Positions 12,157 through 21,906 of a stretch of 39,640 bases of DNA are shown piece after piece. Where the stretch lies: positions 1 to 39,640 of the forward strand of contig JAQWKY010000042.1 in the NCBI GenBank assembly GCA_029247585.1, in the 5' to 3' direction. The DNA comes from Flavobacteriales bacterium (GTDB lineage: Bacteria > Bacteroidota > Bacteroidia > Flavobacteriales > UBA7430). Below the pieces are notes generated by a model. That model saw nothing but the letters and a program-made list of their open reading frames with translations. It was not told the origin of the DNA and ran no database searches. The translations under genes and the position numbers were made by a program. Each line of letters begins with the position of its first letter. Positions within the stretch are counted from its first letter, which is position 1.

Positions 12157-12228
12157 TAGTCCGTAGGGGATTCGAACCCCTGTTGCATGGATGAAAACCA
12201 TGAGTCCTAACCCCTAGACGAACGGACC
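12157..12228 (-). tRNA. tRNA-Glu (TTC), copy 1
   Basis: Minus strand GGTCCGTTCGTCTAGGGGTTAGGACTCATGGTTTTCATCCATGCAACAGGGGTTCGAATCCCCTACGGACT; cloverleaf with anticodon loop TTTTCAT; CCA not encoded. Confidence 0.95.
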
Positions 12229-12248
12229 TTGATCCTTGTTAAGGGCTG

Positions 12249-12279
12249 CAAATTTAAATAGAAAATTTTAACCCACAAA
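12249..12279 (-). promoter_or_regulatory. Candidate promoter for tRNA-Glu copy 1 (TTTG-N19-TAAATTTG)
   Basis: Minus strand TTTG TGGGTTAAAATTTTCTATT TAAATTTG, about 20 nt upstream of the mature tRNA 5' end. Confidence 0.7.
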
Positions 12280-12308
12280 GGAAATATAATAAAAGAACGT
12301 TTCTTTTG

Positions 12309-12380
12309 TAGTCCGTAGGGGATTCGAACCCCTGTTGAATGGATGAAAACCATGAGTCCTAACCCCTAGACGAACGGACC
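12309..12380 (-). tRNA. tRNA-Glu (TTC), copy 2 with 27:43 mismatch
   Basis: Matches copy 1 over the tRNA body except one base (G43 to T43). -7-like box TACATTTG at 12408-12415 minus. Confidence 0.92.
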
Positions 12381-12648
12381 TTAGCAAAGCTTTTGCTTTA
12401 GCGAGTGCAAATGTAATAAAATTGTAGAATCACAGAAATCTATCTAACGAAAATATTCTATTTTTTTAATCCCGGTCAAAATCAAAATTACAATCAATCA
12501 CAGCATCTGATAGTTTTACTAATAAAACTAGAATAATTAAATTCCTTGAAAATATTTTTATTTAAATTTAATTATCTATTTTTTTATATGTATTTTCACG
12601 CTATAGGAACTAATAAATTTTATACTAAACGCCAAAAAGTTAAGAAAT

Positions 12649-13155
12649 ATGAATGTATCTGAATGGGAAAAATCACACTGGGAAAGAAGCACGAAAAACA
12701 TGCACCTGTTGCTCATGGAAGACTCTTACCTGTTAGCCAAAATACACTTCCTGGCTGAAAAAAAGAGATGGGAAATCTGCTTATTCAAAAAGTATAGTGA
12801 GACGCATTTGAGTCCACAAATTCGAATACAAGATTTTAATCGTGCCAAAAAATTCACCACAATGATTCTCGGGGAAGGGATTATTGACGACCCAAATTGG
12901 CAGGATTACAGCAAAACAACAGCTCATTTGTACGATCGTTTAGACGGAGAATTGCTAGCAATGCTGAATTTTGACCTAGAACTAAAAAGTTGGCATACTA
13001 AAGTTCTTAGGAGAGAGTATACGACCTATTTAAACGAAAAAATAGGTGTTGAATGGCTTGACCAGATAAAAAAAGTAACAAAAGATTTGGTAAAAGCAGA
13101 GCCCTATGAATATATGAAAATCATAAAAAATTTCGAATCATCTCGACTGAAGTAG
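12649..13155 (+). CDS. Hypothetical protein, 168 aa
   Basis: Only long ORF between the tRNAs and proS; well-formed start (ATG) in an AT-rich flank; no family recognised. Confidence 0.6.
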   Translation: MNVSEWEKSHWERSTKNMHLLLMEDSYLLAKIHFLAEKKRWEICLFKKYSETHLSPQIRIQDFNRAKKFTTMILGEGIIDDPNWQDYSKTTAHLYDRLDGELLAMLNFDLELKSWHTKVLRREYTTYLNEKIGVEWLDQIKKVTKDLVKAEPYEYMKIIKNFESSRLK

Positions 13156-13244
13156 GTTCAACATCTAGCCCACAACCCCTTTGATTAAAACCTAGAATAA
13201 ACTATTAATTCACTCCCTTAAAAATTTCTATATCTGCGAGATGG

Positions 13245-14720
13245 TTAATACGCTTTTGCAAACAACACTCGTCTTTTGGACGGCGCACCCGTAAGAATAC
13301 ACTTCCCTTCCTCCTCTTTTACATCAAAAGGAATACAACGAATAGTTGCCTTAGTCAAGTCTTTAATTTTATCTTCTGTCGCTATGGTTCCGTCCCAATG
13401 GCACGAAAGAAAACCAGCTTTTGTATTGAGTAACTCTTTAAAAGTTTCAAAATCGTCAACCTCTGTAATATGACCATCTCTGTAATCAAGTGCTTTGTTA
13501 AACAAATGCTCTTGAATCTCATTCAACAATGAAGGAACAAAGTTTTCAACTTCATCCATAGCCATAAACTGCTTTTCCAAAGTATCTCTTCGCGCAACCT
13601 CTACCGTTCCTTTTTCCAGATCTTTGGGTCCTATAGCTATACGAACAGGAACACCCTTTAACTCATATTCGTTAAATTTCCAACCCGGCTTATGCGTAGT
13701 TCGATTGTCGTATTTCACACTTACACCTTTAGCTCTGAGCGATTTCATGATTTCTGTAGCTTTTTCATCAATTTGCGCCAATTGCTCATCGTTACGATGA
13801 ATAGGAACAATAACCACCTGCCAAGGTGCTAAGTTTGGGGGTAAAACAAGACCATGATCGTCAGAATGCGTCATCACTAAAGCACCCATTAATCGCGTTG
13901 AAACACCCCAAGAGGTAGCCCAAACATGCTCTAAAGCTCCTTCTTTCGATTGGAATTTCACATCAAATGCTTTGGCGAAATTTTGCCCCAGGAAATGCGA
14001 TGTACCAGCTTGCAAGGCTTTACCATCTTGCATTAAAGCTTCAATACAGTAGGTTTCCAGAGCACCTGCAAAACGCTCTGATTCCGACTTCACCCCTTTA
14101 ATCACAGGTATAGCCATGAAATCCTGAACAAAATCGGCATACACATTACACATTTGTTCGGCTTCTTGTAAAGCTTCTTGCTTTGTAGCATGGGCTGTAT
14201 GCCCCTCTTGCCACAAAAACTCGGCTGTTCTTAAAAATAAACGGGTACGCATTTCCCATCGAACTACATTTGCCCACTGATTTACCAAAACAGGAAGATC
14301 ACGGTAGGATTGAATCCATTTTCTATACGTATCCCAAATAATCGTTTCCGATGTAGGTCTTACAATCAACTCTTCCTCAAGCTTCGCTTCTTCATCGACA
14401 ACAATCCCCTTACCATTAGGATCATTCTTTAGTCGATAATGCGTTACTACTGCACATTCTTTGGCAAAACCATCAACATGTGAGGCCTCTTTACTAAAAT
14501 AGGACTTTGGAATAAACAAGGGGAAATAAGCATTCACATGCCCTGTCTCCTTAAACTTCTTATCGAGCTCAGCCTGCATCTTTTCCCATATCGCATAACC
14601 GTAGGGCTTAATGACCATACAACCACGAACTCCCGAGTTTTCAGCTAAATCGGCCATCACGACCAATTCGTTATACCATTTTGAATAATCTTCCGTTCTA
14701 TTAGTGAGCTTCTTTGCCAT
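13245..14720 (-). CDS. proS: Prolyl-tRNA synthetase, archaeal/eukaryal-type (ProS type 3)
   Basis: 491 aa; [80 protein letters not shown]-terminal Tyr. Confidence 0.95.
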   Translation of the reverse strand: MAKKLTNRTEDYSKWYNELVVMADLAENSGVRGCMVIKPYGYAIWEKMQAELDKKFKETGHVNAYFPLFIPKSYFSKEASHVDGFAKECAVVTHYRLKNDPNGKGIVVDEEAKLEEELIVRPTSETIIWDTYRKWIQSYRDLPVLVNQWANVVRWEMRTRLFLRTAEFLWQEGHTAHATKQEALQEAEQMCNVYADFVQDFMAIPVIKGVKSESERFAGALETYCIEALMQDGKALQAGTSHFLGQNFAKAFDVKFQSKEGALEHVWATSWGVSTRLMGALVMTHSDDHGLVLPPNLAPWQVVIVPIHRNDEQLAQIDEKATEIMKSLRAKGVSVKYDNRTTHKPGWKFNEYELKGVPVRIAIGPKDLEKGTVEVARRDTLEKQFMAMDEVENFVPSLLNEIQEHLFNKALDYRDGHITEVDDFETFKELLNTKAGFLSCHWDGTIATEDKIKDLTKATIRCIPFDVKEEEGKCILTGAPSKRRVLFAKAY

Positions 14721-14866
14721 TTGTATATTGCGAAGTTTATGGAATAATATTTGCTAATAGTTAGTAAATTAGCCTCGCAAAGCTAATAAATTAAGGGTTA
14801 CAAAAAATCCACTGACAGAATAAATCCTTAAGCAAAGACTTCTATTAATTGACAAGAGGACTATTT

Positions 14867-15808
14867 ATGAAAACTATTTCTTGGATTACGACACTTTTAA
14901 CTGCCTTTTGCATCACATCTGTATCTGCACAAGATCACCAGAAATGGTATGCAGATGACATCTACTACGATGTTTCTGAAAAAGAGATCAGCTACTTTGA
15001 AATCACCTTTACTAGTTACACAGAAATTGAATCTGGAGAAGCGCCAAGAGAGTCTTTTGAGGATAGAATGTCCTACTCTACACGAATCAACAGGTTTCAC
15101 AGAAACTACTATGGATCTTCTCTGAGTTTTAATTATGGGTATTTTCACGAACCTTTTCACAATGATGTTTGGAGGTACCCTAATTACGGGTATGACCCAT
15201 TTTATGATTACGGATGGAGTTCATTACACTACTACGATTGGAACGCTCCCTACTACAATTACGGTTGGCACAGAGCTTGGCACTCTCCATGGCATCACCG
15301 TCATGCTTACCATGTTTGGTACAACCCCTATGAATACGGATACACCTCTTACGGCCAGGGTAAGAATGAATACACAACTAAAAAAGTACATTATGGACCA
15401 AGAGATGGTTTAAGTTCAAATGTACCTAGCAATAGCAACCGATCTTACACGACACGAAGTAGTAACTCATCGCGATTATCCAACCAAAACAGTTTGAGAA
15501 ACTCCGGAACAAGAATGATGCAAGAGAATCAAAGTCCTCGTTCTAAAAATAGTAGTTTTGAACGCTCAAATTCAAATAAAAAACCCATCTCAAAAAGCAA
15601 CTCTTCATCTGCCATAATAAGACCTAACAGGAGCAACTATTCAAGTCAACGTAAACCAAGAGATACTAAAAACGTATCTGAATGGCTCAAAAAAGAAATT
15701 CGTTTGAAATCAAATTCACAAGAATCGAATTCAGGTAATGTTCCATCGTATCGACCATCCAGAAGCTCTAACACCAGAAATTCTGGAAACTCAAGAAAAT
15801 CAAGATAA
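14867..15808 (+). CDS. Secreted low-complexity protein (Tyr/His/Trp-rich centre, Ser/Asn/Arg-rich tail)
   Basis: Signal peptide MKTISWITTLLTAFCITSVSAQ; the track start at TTG 14849 adds 6 residues, ATG at 14867 preferred. No family recognised. Confidence 0.7.
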   Translation: MKTISWITTLLTAFCITSVSAQDHQKWYADDIYYDVSEKEISYFEITFTSYTEIESGEAPRESFEDRMSYSTRINRFHRNYYGSSLSFNYGYFHEPFHNDVWRYPNYGYDPFYDYGWSSLHYYDWNAPYYNYGWHRAWHSPWHHRHAYHVWYNPYEYGYTSYGQGKNEYTTKKVHYGPRDGLSSNVPSNSNRSYTTRSSNSSRLSNQNSLRNSGTRMMQENQSPRSKNSSFERSNSNKKPISKSNSSSAIIRPNRSNYSSQRKPRDTKNVSEWLKKEIRLKSNSQESNSGNVPSYRPSRSSNTRNSGNSRKSR

Positions 15809-15817
15809 ACCACAACT

Positions 15818-17281
15818 ATGAAGCGTTTTATTCATTTATGTATAATCCTTTTACTGGGATATTCACTACATGCACAAAATCATGTTGATGCACTACGCTA
15901 CTCTCAAGAGAGCCTATGGGGTTCAGCCCGACATGTTGCTATGGGAGGTGCTTTCGGATCTCTTGGTGCTAATGCAAGCTCTACAAGCTACAACCCAGCA
16001 GGCATTTCAACACATACCACAAACGAACTTTCCGGAAGCATCAATTTTAGTGACCTAGAATCACAATCTATGTTTCAGCATTCTTCAAATAAATTCAACA
16101 AAAATAGAACGCTATCCATACCCAACATAAACTATGTCAACGCTACTGTTTTTGACCCTGAAGATTTTGGAGATTGGAATCGCTGGAACTTCGGTATAGG
16201 ATTCAATAGACTTGATGATTACAATCAAGACATTTATTTGGAACACACTTTTTCATCTTCCAATCAAAACGAATATCCATTGAGTAAACTATTTATTGAC
16301 AATGCTGATAGAACTGCGTACTATGACCTGGATAACTTCAGAGAAAAACTAGCCTTCAAGACCTACGTAATAGATACCCTAGGAGGTATTAGCAAATACA
16401 AATCAAATGCTAGTTTCGCAAATACAATACAAAGCTACAAATCCAGTCAATCAGGAAGTAAGAATGAATTTTACATCAGTCTGGGAGCAGCTTATCAAAA
16501 CAAACTGTTTCTAGGAGTGACCATTGGATTTCCAAGCATCGAGTATAAGGAAGTAACGTCAACTTCGGAAAGCAATTACAACCCAAGCACTGAAGACACT
16601 ACCAAATTAAGATCCTTTGACTACAAAACAAACCTCTCGGTTTCAGGCTCAGGGGTCAACCTCAAACTTGGCCTCATCTACAAATTGGACGAAAACATCC
16701 GCTACGGATTTGCACTTCACACACCTACCTATTACGAACTTCAAGAAGAGTATTGGACAAGCATGACCTCTGACTTTGTAGATGAAGAGCAACTCAGATA
16801 CGATGAGTCTGTTTTGGGCATCTATGATTACGGACTCTACTCTCCCTTCAAAATGATTAACAGCTTGGCTTTTATCATTAAGAAAAAAGGAGTCATTAGT
16901 ATCGATTACGAGTACCTAGACTATGGGACTGCAAAAATCACTTCAGACTTTTATAATTATACAGAAACCAATAAAAACGTAAAAAATTACTATAAGAGTG
17001 CATCCAACCTAAAAATAGGTGGTGAATTTAGAATTCACCCACAACTTAGTCTTAGAGCAGGATACGCATTATACGAAAGCCCGTTCGCTAACAACCTAAA
17101 CGATGCGAGCAAAGAATATTTGACCCTAGGACTGGGTTTAAAAGTAAAGCAATACTTTTTTGACCTGGCTCACATCAGCTCACTGAGCAAAGAAGACTTA
17201 TACATCTATGATGGAGCTTCAACAGCGAGCATCGAATCAAAAAACAACCAACTTTTGCTCTCTGCTGGATTCAAATTCTAA
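15818..17281 (+). CDS. OmpP1/FadL/TodX-like outer membrane beta-barrel protein
   Basis: 487 aa; signal peptide then DALRYSQESLWGSARHVAMGGAFGSLGANASSTSYNPAGI; C-terminal aromatic residue (SAGFKF). Confidence 0.8.
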   Translation: MKRFIHLCIILLLGYSLHAQNHVDALRYSQESLWGSARHVAMGGAFGSLGANASSTSYNPAGISTHTTNELSGSINFSDLESQSMFQHSSNKFNKNRTLSIPNINYVNATVFDPEDFGDWNRWNFGIGFNRLDDYNQDIYLEHTFSSSNQNEYPLSKLFIDNADRTAYYDLDNFREKLAFKTYVIDTLGGISKYKSNASFANTIQSYKSSQSGSKNEFYISLGAAYQNKLFLGVTIGFPSIEYKEVTSTSESNYNPSTEDTTKLRSFDYKTNLSVSGSGVNLKLGLIYKLDENIRYGFALHTPTYYELQEEYWTSMTSDFVDEEQLRYDESVLGIYDYGLYSPFKMINSLAFIIKKKGVISIDYEYLDYGTAKITSDFYNYTETNKNVKNYYKSASNLKIGGEFRIHPQLSLRAGYALYESPFANNLNDASKEYLTLGLGLKVKQYFFDLAHISSLSKEDLYIYDGASTASIESKNNQLLLSAGFKF

Positions 17282-17297
17282 ACAATCATTCACAAAA

Positions 17298-17323
17298 AAA
17301 GGCATCCTAATGGATGCCTTTTT
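17298..17323. terminator. Bidirectional terminator between convergent genes
   Basis: AAAAAGGCATCC-TAAT-GGATGCCTTTTT, A-run on one side and T-run on the other. Confidence 0.8.
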
Positions 17324-17344
17324 AATATTGTAAAATAGCGTTCG

Positions 17345-18091
17345 TTATTCAACTCCAGCCATAACTTTATCAACCAAAACACGACCGCAGTGTTCGCATA
17401 CTGTCACCTTCTTTCGCGCAGCAATATCCATCTGCCTTTGAGGTGGCACAGTATTGAAACATCCACCGCAGGCATCTCTAAGTACAGGAACAACGGCCAA
17501 ACCGTTTCTTACGTTGCCTCTCAGTCTTTTGTAGGCATTAAGCAATCGCTCATCGATTACTTTTTCAGCAGTAGCTGATTCTTTTGATAATTTTTCTTCG
17601 TCCTTTTGAGTCTCAGAAATGATACTCTCGAGTTCAGAATTTTTAGTTTTCAAATCCTCTTGACGTTCCTCAAGACGAGTTTTTGCAGTAGAGATAACAT
17701 CCATTTTCCCAACAATGGAAGACTTTGCTTCCTTAATTCTTTTTTCAGCCAATTCAATTTCAAGATTTTGAAATTCAATTTCTTTATTCAAAGAATCAAA
17801 CTCTCTGTTGTTACGGATGTTCTTTAATTGCTCCTCATACTTCGCTATTAAAGCTTTTGAATCTATAATCATAGACTCTTTCTCTTTGATAGATGCATCG
17901 AAGTTTGCAATCTCCTCATTGATATTAGAAACACGTGTTTGCAATCCTGCAATTTCATCTTCTAAATCTTGAACCTCTAGGGGTAATTCTCCACGTAAAA
18001 TCTTTATTTTATCGATTTGCGTGTCTATGGATTGAAGTTTATACAAAGCGATTAGCTTATCTTCAACGGTAGCTTGTTTTGCTTTTGCCAT
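17345..18091 (-). CDS. C4-type zinc ribbon domain protein with coiled coil
   Basis: 248 aa; long coiled coil followed by CGGCFNTVPPQRQMDIAARKKVTVCEHCGRVLV. Confidence 0.85.
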   Translation of the reverse strand: MAKAKQATVEDKLIALYKLQSIDTQIDKIKILRGELPLEVQDLEDEIAGLQTRVSNINEEIANFDASIKEKESMIIDSKALIAKYEEQLKNIRNNREFDSLNKEIEFQNLEIELAEKRIKEAKSSIVGKMDVISTAKTRLEERQEDLKTKNSELESIISETQKDEEKLSKESATAEKVIDERLLNAYKRLRGNVRNGLAVVPVLRDACGGCFNTVPPQRQMDIAARKKVTVCEHCGRVLVDKVMAGVE

Positions 18092-18094
18092 CTC

Positions 18095-19189
18095 TTACAA
18101 ATAGTTGATTGGATTGGTATTTACCTTTGACAAACGAACTGCAAATCTAGGAAAATTTTTGCGAAGAAAATCAGCAATTAGGTCTATAGTGTATTGTTCA
18201 CTTTCATAATGTCCTATATCAGCAATTATGACCGAGTTTTCAGCATCGAAAAACTCGTGATATTTAAAGTCGCCTGTAATAAAAACATCAGCACCCACCT
18301 GCTTTGCATCGTTAAGTAGAAAACTTCCAGCACCTCCACATAGAGCAATTTTTTTAATTTTTTTGTTTGGAAGTTCGGTATGCCGAATACAGTCTGTTTT
18401 GAGGTTTTCTTTAGTTAACTTCAAGAAATCTATGTCGAGAATCGGCTCTTTAAGCTCCCCAACCATGCCAGAACCGACGTATTGATTTGCATTATCCAAG
18501 GAGACAACTTGATAGGCTACTTCCTCATAAGGGTGGGAAGAGTTCAAGGCAGATATCACTCTAGATTCAATATGTGCGGGAAATATCAATTCAATACGTT
18601 CTTCTACTACTTGCTCCCGAACCCCCTTTTCACCGATGACGGGATTCGAAGCTTCAGAGCCCATAAAAGTACCTAAACCTTCAACTGAAAAATTACATTC
18701 ACTGTAGGAACCCAATGCTCCAGCACCAGTACTGAAAAGCGCAGCTCGAACCTCCTCTGCATTGTTCTTAGGCACAAATGTGATTAACTTTTTCAACAAG
18801 CCTCTTTTTGGCGCTAATACTCTCGTATTGACAAGCCCCAGTCGATTAGCAATCATCTTACTCACTCCTGTATGAACATTATCCAAATTTGTATGTAAGG
18901 CATATAGGGCGATGTCATTTTTAATAGCCTTGAGAACTGTGCGTTCTACATAATTTTTTCCCGTAAAGCTTTTTAATCCCTTAAAGATAATGGGGTGATG
19001 GGAAACAATAACATTGCAATTGTTTTGAATAGCTTCTTCAACAACAGATTCAATGCAGTCCAAACTTACCAAGACACCCGTTAAATCTTGATCAAGATTC
19101 CCTACTATTAAACCACTATTGTCATAACTCTCCTGATAAGCCAAAGGGGCCCAGGCTTCTAGTTGATGACACAATTCCCTCAGTTTCAT
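18095..19189 (-). CDS. Nif3-like dinuclear metal centre hexameric protein
   Basis: 364 aa; AYQESYDNSGLIVG, VSHHPIIFKGLKSFTG, YALHTNLDNVHTGVS, CGGAGSFLL, ADVFITGDFKYHEFFDA, DIGHYESEQ. Confidence 0.92.
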   Translation of the reverse strand: MKLRELCHQLEAWAPLAYQESYDNSGLIVGNLDQDLTGVLVSLDCIESVVEEAIQNNCNVIVSHHPIIFKGLKSFTGKNYVERTVLKAIKNDIALYALHTNLDNVHTGVSKMIANRLGLVNTRVLAPKRGLLKKLITFVPKNNAEEVRAALFSTGAGALGSYSECNFSVEGLGTFMGSEASNPVIGEKGVREQVVEERIELIFPAHIESRVISALNSSHPYEEVAYQVVSLDNANQYVGSGMVGELKEPILDIDFLKLTKENLKTDCIRHTELPNKKIKKIALCGGAGSFLLNDAKQVGADVFITGDFKYHEFFDAENSVIIADIGHYESEQYTIDLIADFLRKNFPRFAVRLSKVNTNPINYL

Positions 19190-19259
19190 ATGAAATTTTT
19201 AAGCAAAATAATGGTTTTTTTTCAATAGCAATCATCAATAGATTGTGTATTTTCGAAAA

Positions 19260-20306
19260 ATGAACTTGTTTAAAATCATAGTAAGCCCTCTGGCTCTGAT
19301 TTATTACATCATCACCTCCTTTAGAAATTCACTTTTCAAATGGGGTTTCTTGAGCCAATACAAATCAAGTATTCCTGTATTGAGTATCGGCAATCTAAGT
19401 ATGGGGGGGACTGGGAAAACGCCACACGTTGCATTTGTTCTAGAAAATATACAAACCGCAAATACAGCTGTTATAAGTAGAGGGTACCGTCGTAAAAGCA
19501 AGCAACTCATTGAAGGAGACAAGGCACTTCACACAAGCAAAGATTTAGGAGATGAACCCATGGAATTACTCGAAAAATTTGAGGGTAATCATTTTAAAAT
19601 GATTGTAGAAGGCAACAGAGCTAAAGCACTAAAATATTTAGAACAACATGACAATCACACAGACCTTGTTGTTCTAGACGACGGTTTTCAACACCAATAC
19701 GCACAGAGAGACTTAAATATTCTTTTAACGGAATACAATAAGCCCTTTTACAGTGATTTCGTCGTTCCAATGGGAACACTTCGTGAACAAAGAAATGGGG
19801 CTCAAAGAGCAGACATCATTATTGTTACAAAGTGCCCTGAGGAAGTATCTTTAAGCAATCAAAAAAAAATCAAGAACAAAATCACTTCGTACAGCTCAGC
19901 AAAGGTTTTATTTTCCAAGATTAAATACCAGGGATTTTTAAATCAAGTAGATGAAAAAATCAATCTGAACCTCAAAAAACCTTACTTACTAGTAACGGGT
20001 ATTGCAAACCCTAAACTTGTATATGAATACCTCAAAGAGGTAAACATACTGTTTGAGACGATGAAATTTTCAGACCACCACAACTTTTCCCCTAAAGAAC
20101 TCAAACAGATTGCAGAAAAATCCAAAAAATTTGAAGGAATAATCACCACAGAAAAAGATTGGATGAGGTTAAGGGAGAGCACCGATTTAACAACTAATTC
20201 CACACCTATTTTCAGATTAAAAATTGGTGTAGAATTTATCAACACTAAACAATCCGAAGAATTCAATAATCAAATAAACGCTTTGACTCGTCTAACAGGT
20301 TTATAA
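19260..20306 (+). CDS. lpxK: Tetraacyldisaccharide 4'-kinase
   Basis: SIGNLSMGGTGKTPHVAFV, SRGYRRKSK, LVVLDDGFQHQYAQRDLNILLTEY. Track start is GTG 19245; ATG at 19260 preferred. Confidence 0.92.
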   Translation: MNLFKIIVSPLALIYYIITSFRNSLFKWGFLSQYKSSIPVLSIGNLSMGGTGKTPHVAFVLENIQTANTAVISRGYRRKSKQLIEGDKALHTSKDLGDEPMELLEKFEGNHFKMIVEGNRAKALKYLEQHDNHTDLVVLDDGFQHQYAQRDLNILLTEYNKPFYSDFVVPMGTLREQRNGAQRADIIIVTKCPEEVSLSNQKKIKNKITSYSSAKVLFSKIKYQGFLNQVDEKINLNLKKPYLLVTGIANPKLVYEYLKEVNILFETMKFSDHHNFSPKELKQIAEKSKKFEGIITTEKDWMRLRESTDLTTNSTPIFRLKIGVEFINTKQSEEFNNQINALTRLTGL

Positions 20307-20448
20307 AACAAAAGGGTTCAAAAACCTCAGACAAAATCCAAATATTCGTTTTGAATTTACCCCATATCTAAACCAAGAAATTATCACAGCCCAAGAAATG
20401 TGATGCTGATTCCCTTTTTGTATCTTTGGCCCTAAATTTTTACGGCTT

Positions 20449-21903
20449 ATGTCTATAGATTACAACAAATATGAAACGGTAATTGGCTTGGAAATCCACG
20501 TCCAACTGAACACCTTGAGTAAAACATACTGTTCCGACGCTACAAAATTCGGCGCAGCTCCCAACACGAACATCAGTCCTATATCGCTTGGTCATCCTGG
20601 AACGCTTCCTGTTGCAAACCAAAAAGTAATCGAGTACGCTGTTCGCTTAGGAATTGCATTAAACTGCGAGATCAGAGAGCGCAACGAATATGCGAGAAAG
20701 AACTACTTCTATGCCGACCTACCAAAAGGCTACCAAATCACCCAAGATAAAACACCAATCTGTGACGGAGGTTTTGTTCAAGTAACCGACAAAGAGGGTA
20801 ATCCCAAAAAGATTGAATTGACTCGTATTCACATGGAAGAAGATGCGGGAAAAAGCATTCATGACATAGATCCATTTGATTCTCTGATTGACTTAAATCG
20901 GGCAGGTGTTCCACTACTAGAAATTGTGAGTGAACCTGTTTTGCGTTCAGGAGAAGAGGCATATAGTTTTATTACAGAAGTGCGGAAGTTGGTTCGCTAC
21001 CTAGATATTTGTGATGGAAATATGGAAGAAGGTTCTATGAGGTGTGATGCAAATATTTCTGTACGACCAAAAGGAAGTAATGAATTGTGGAATCGTGTGG
21101 AAGTTAAAAACATGAACTCCATTAGGAACGTTCAAAAAGCCATTGAACTAGAATCTAAAAGACAGATCGAAGTTTATGAATCTGGCGGTGAGGTAGACCA
21201 AGAGACAAGAAGTTTTAATCCAGCAAAAAACATAACCTCTGTTCTAAGATCTAAAGAGGATGCTCACGACTACAGATACTTCCCAGAACCCGATTTATCT
21301 CCTGTGTTAATCAAAGAAGATTACATCGAAAAAATAAGAGCAACGCTGCCTGCCTTACCCGAAGAATTGTTCAATAAATACACAAAGGAGTTTGGTCTAT
21401 CCGATTATGATGCGAGTAATCTTACTGACACCAAAGGAATAGCCCTATACTTCAATGAAATTTCAAAACATACCCAAGAATACAAAATGGCCGCGAACAT
21501 TGTCATGGGGCCTTTGAAATCTTACCTGAATGATAAAGCGATAGAAATCGAAGAATTCCATTTATCAGCTTCTCGCATTTCAGAAATGATTCAATTGATT
21601 AAAGGGGGGAAAATAGCAAACTCCAAAGCCAATCAAGAACTTTTTCCTTTGATGATTGAAAACCCAGAAGTAACAGCTCAAAAACTAGCGGAAGAAAACC
21701 AGCTGATTCAGGAATCCGATTCAGATGCGCTTTTAGGTTTTGTTCAACAAGCCATTGCTAAATTCCCAGATAAAGCAGAGGCATACAAAAAAGGTAAAAA
21801 GAATTTATTGGGTCTATTTATGGGGGAAGTAATGAAACTTTCACGGGGTAAAGCAGACCCTAAAGTTACCAACCAAATGATTCGAGAAGAACTCGAAAAA
21901 TAA
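20449..21903 (+). CDS. gatB: Asp-tRNA(Asn)/Glu-tRNA(Gln) amidotransferase subunit B
   Basis: 484 aa; YETVIGLEIHVQLNTLSKTYCSD, RIHMEEDAGKSIHD, LIDLNRAGVPLLEIVSEP, DYRYFPEPDLSPV. Confidence 0.97.
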   Translation: MSIDYNKYETVIGLEIHVQLNTLSKTYCSDATKFGAAPNTNISPISLGHPGTLPVANQKVIEYAVRLGIALNCEIRERNEYARKNYFYADLPKGYQITQDKTPICDGGFVQVTDKEGNPKKIELTRIHMEEDAGKSIHDIDPFDSLIDLNRAGVPLLEIVSEPVLRSGEEAYSFITEVRKLVRYLDICDGNMEEGSMRCDANISVRPKGSNELWNRVEVKNMNSIRNVQKAIELESKRQIEVYESGGEVDQETRSFNPAKNITSVLRSKEDAHDYRYFPEPDLSPVLIKEDYIEKIRATLPALPEELFNKYTKEFGLSDYDASNLTDTKGIALYFNEISKHTQEYKMAANIVMGPLKSYLNDKAIEIEEFHLSASRISEMIQLIKGGKIANSKANQELFPLMIENPEVTAQKLAEENQLIQESDSDALLGFVQQAIAKFPDKAEAYKKGKKNLLGLFMGEVMKLSRGKADPKVTNQMIREELEK

Positions 21904-21906
21904 CTG

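Noticed and set aside
12150-12650. Possible tRNA-associated integrative element
   Set aside because: No integrase, no transposase and no repeated tRNA 3' fragment downstream; the second tRNA copy is a complete gene.
14897-15413. Overlapping ORFs in other frames of the Tyr/His/Trp-rich secreted protein gene
   Set aside because: The plus-strand frame with signal peptide is the best supported; the others are by-products of biased codon composition.
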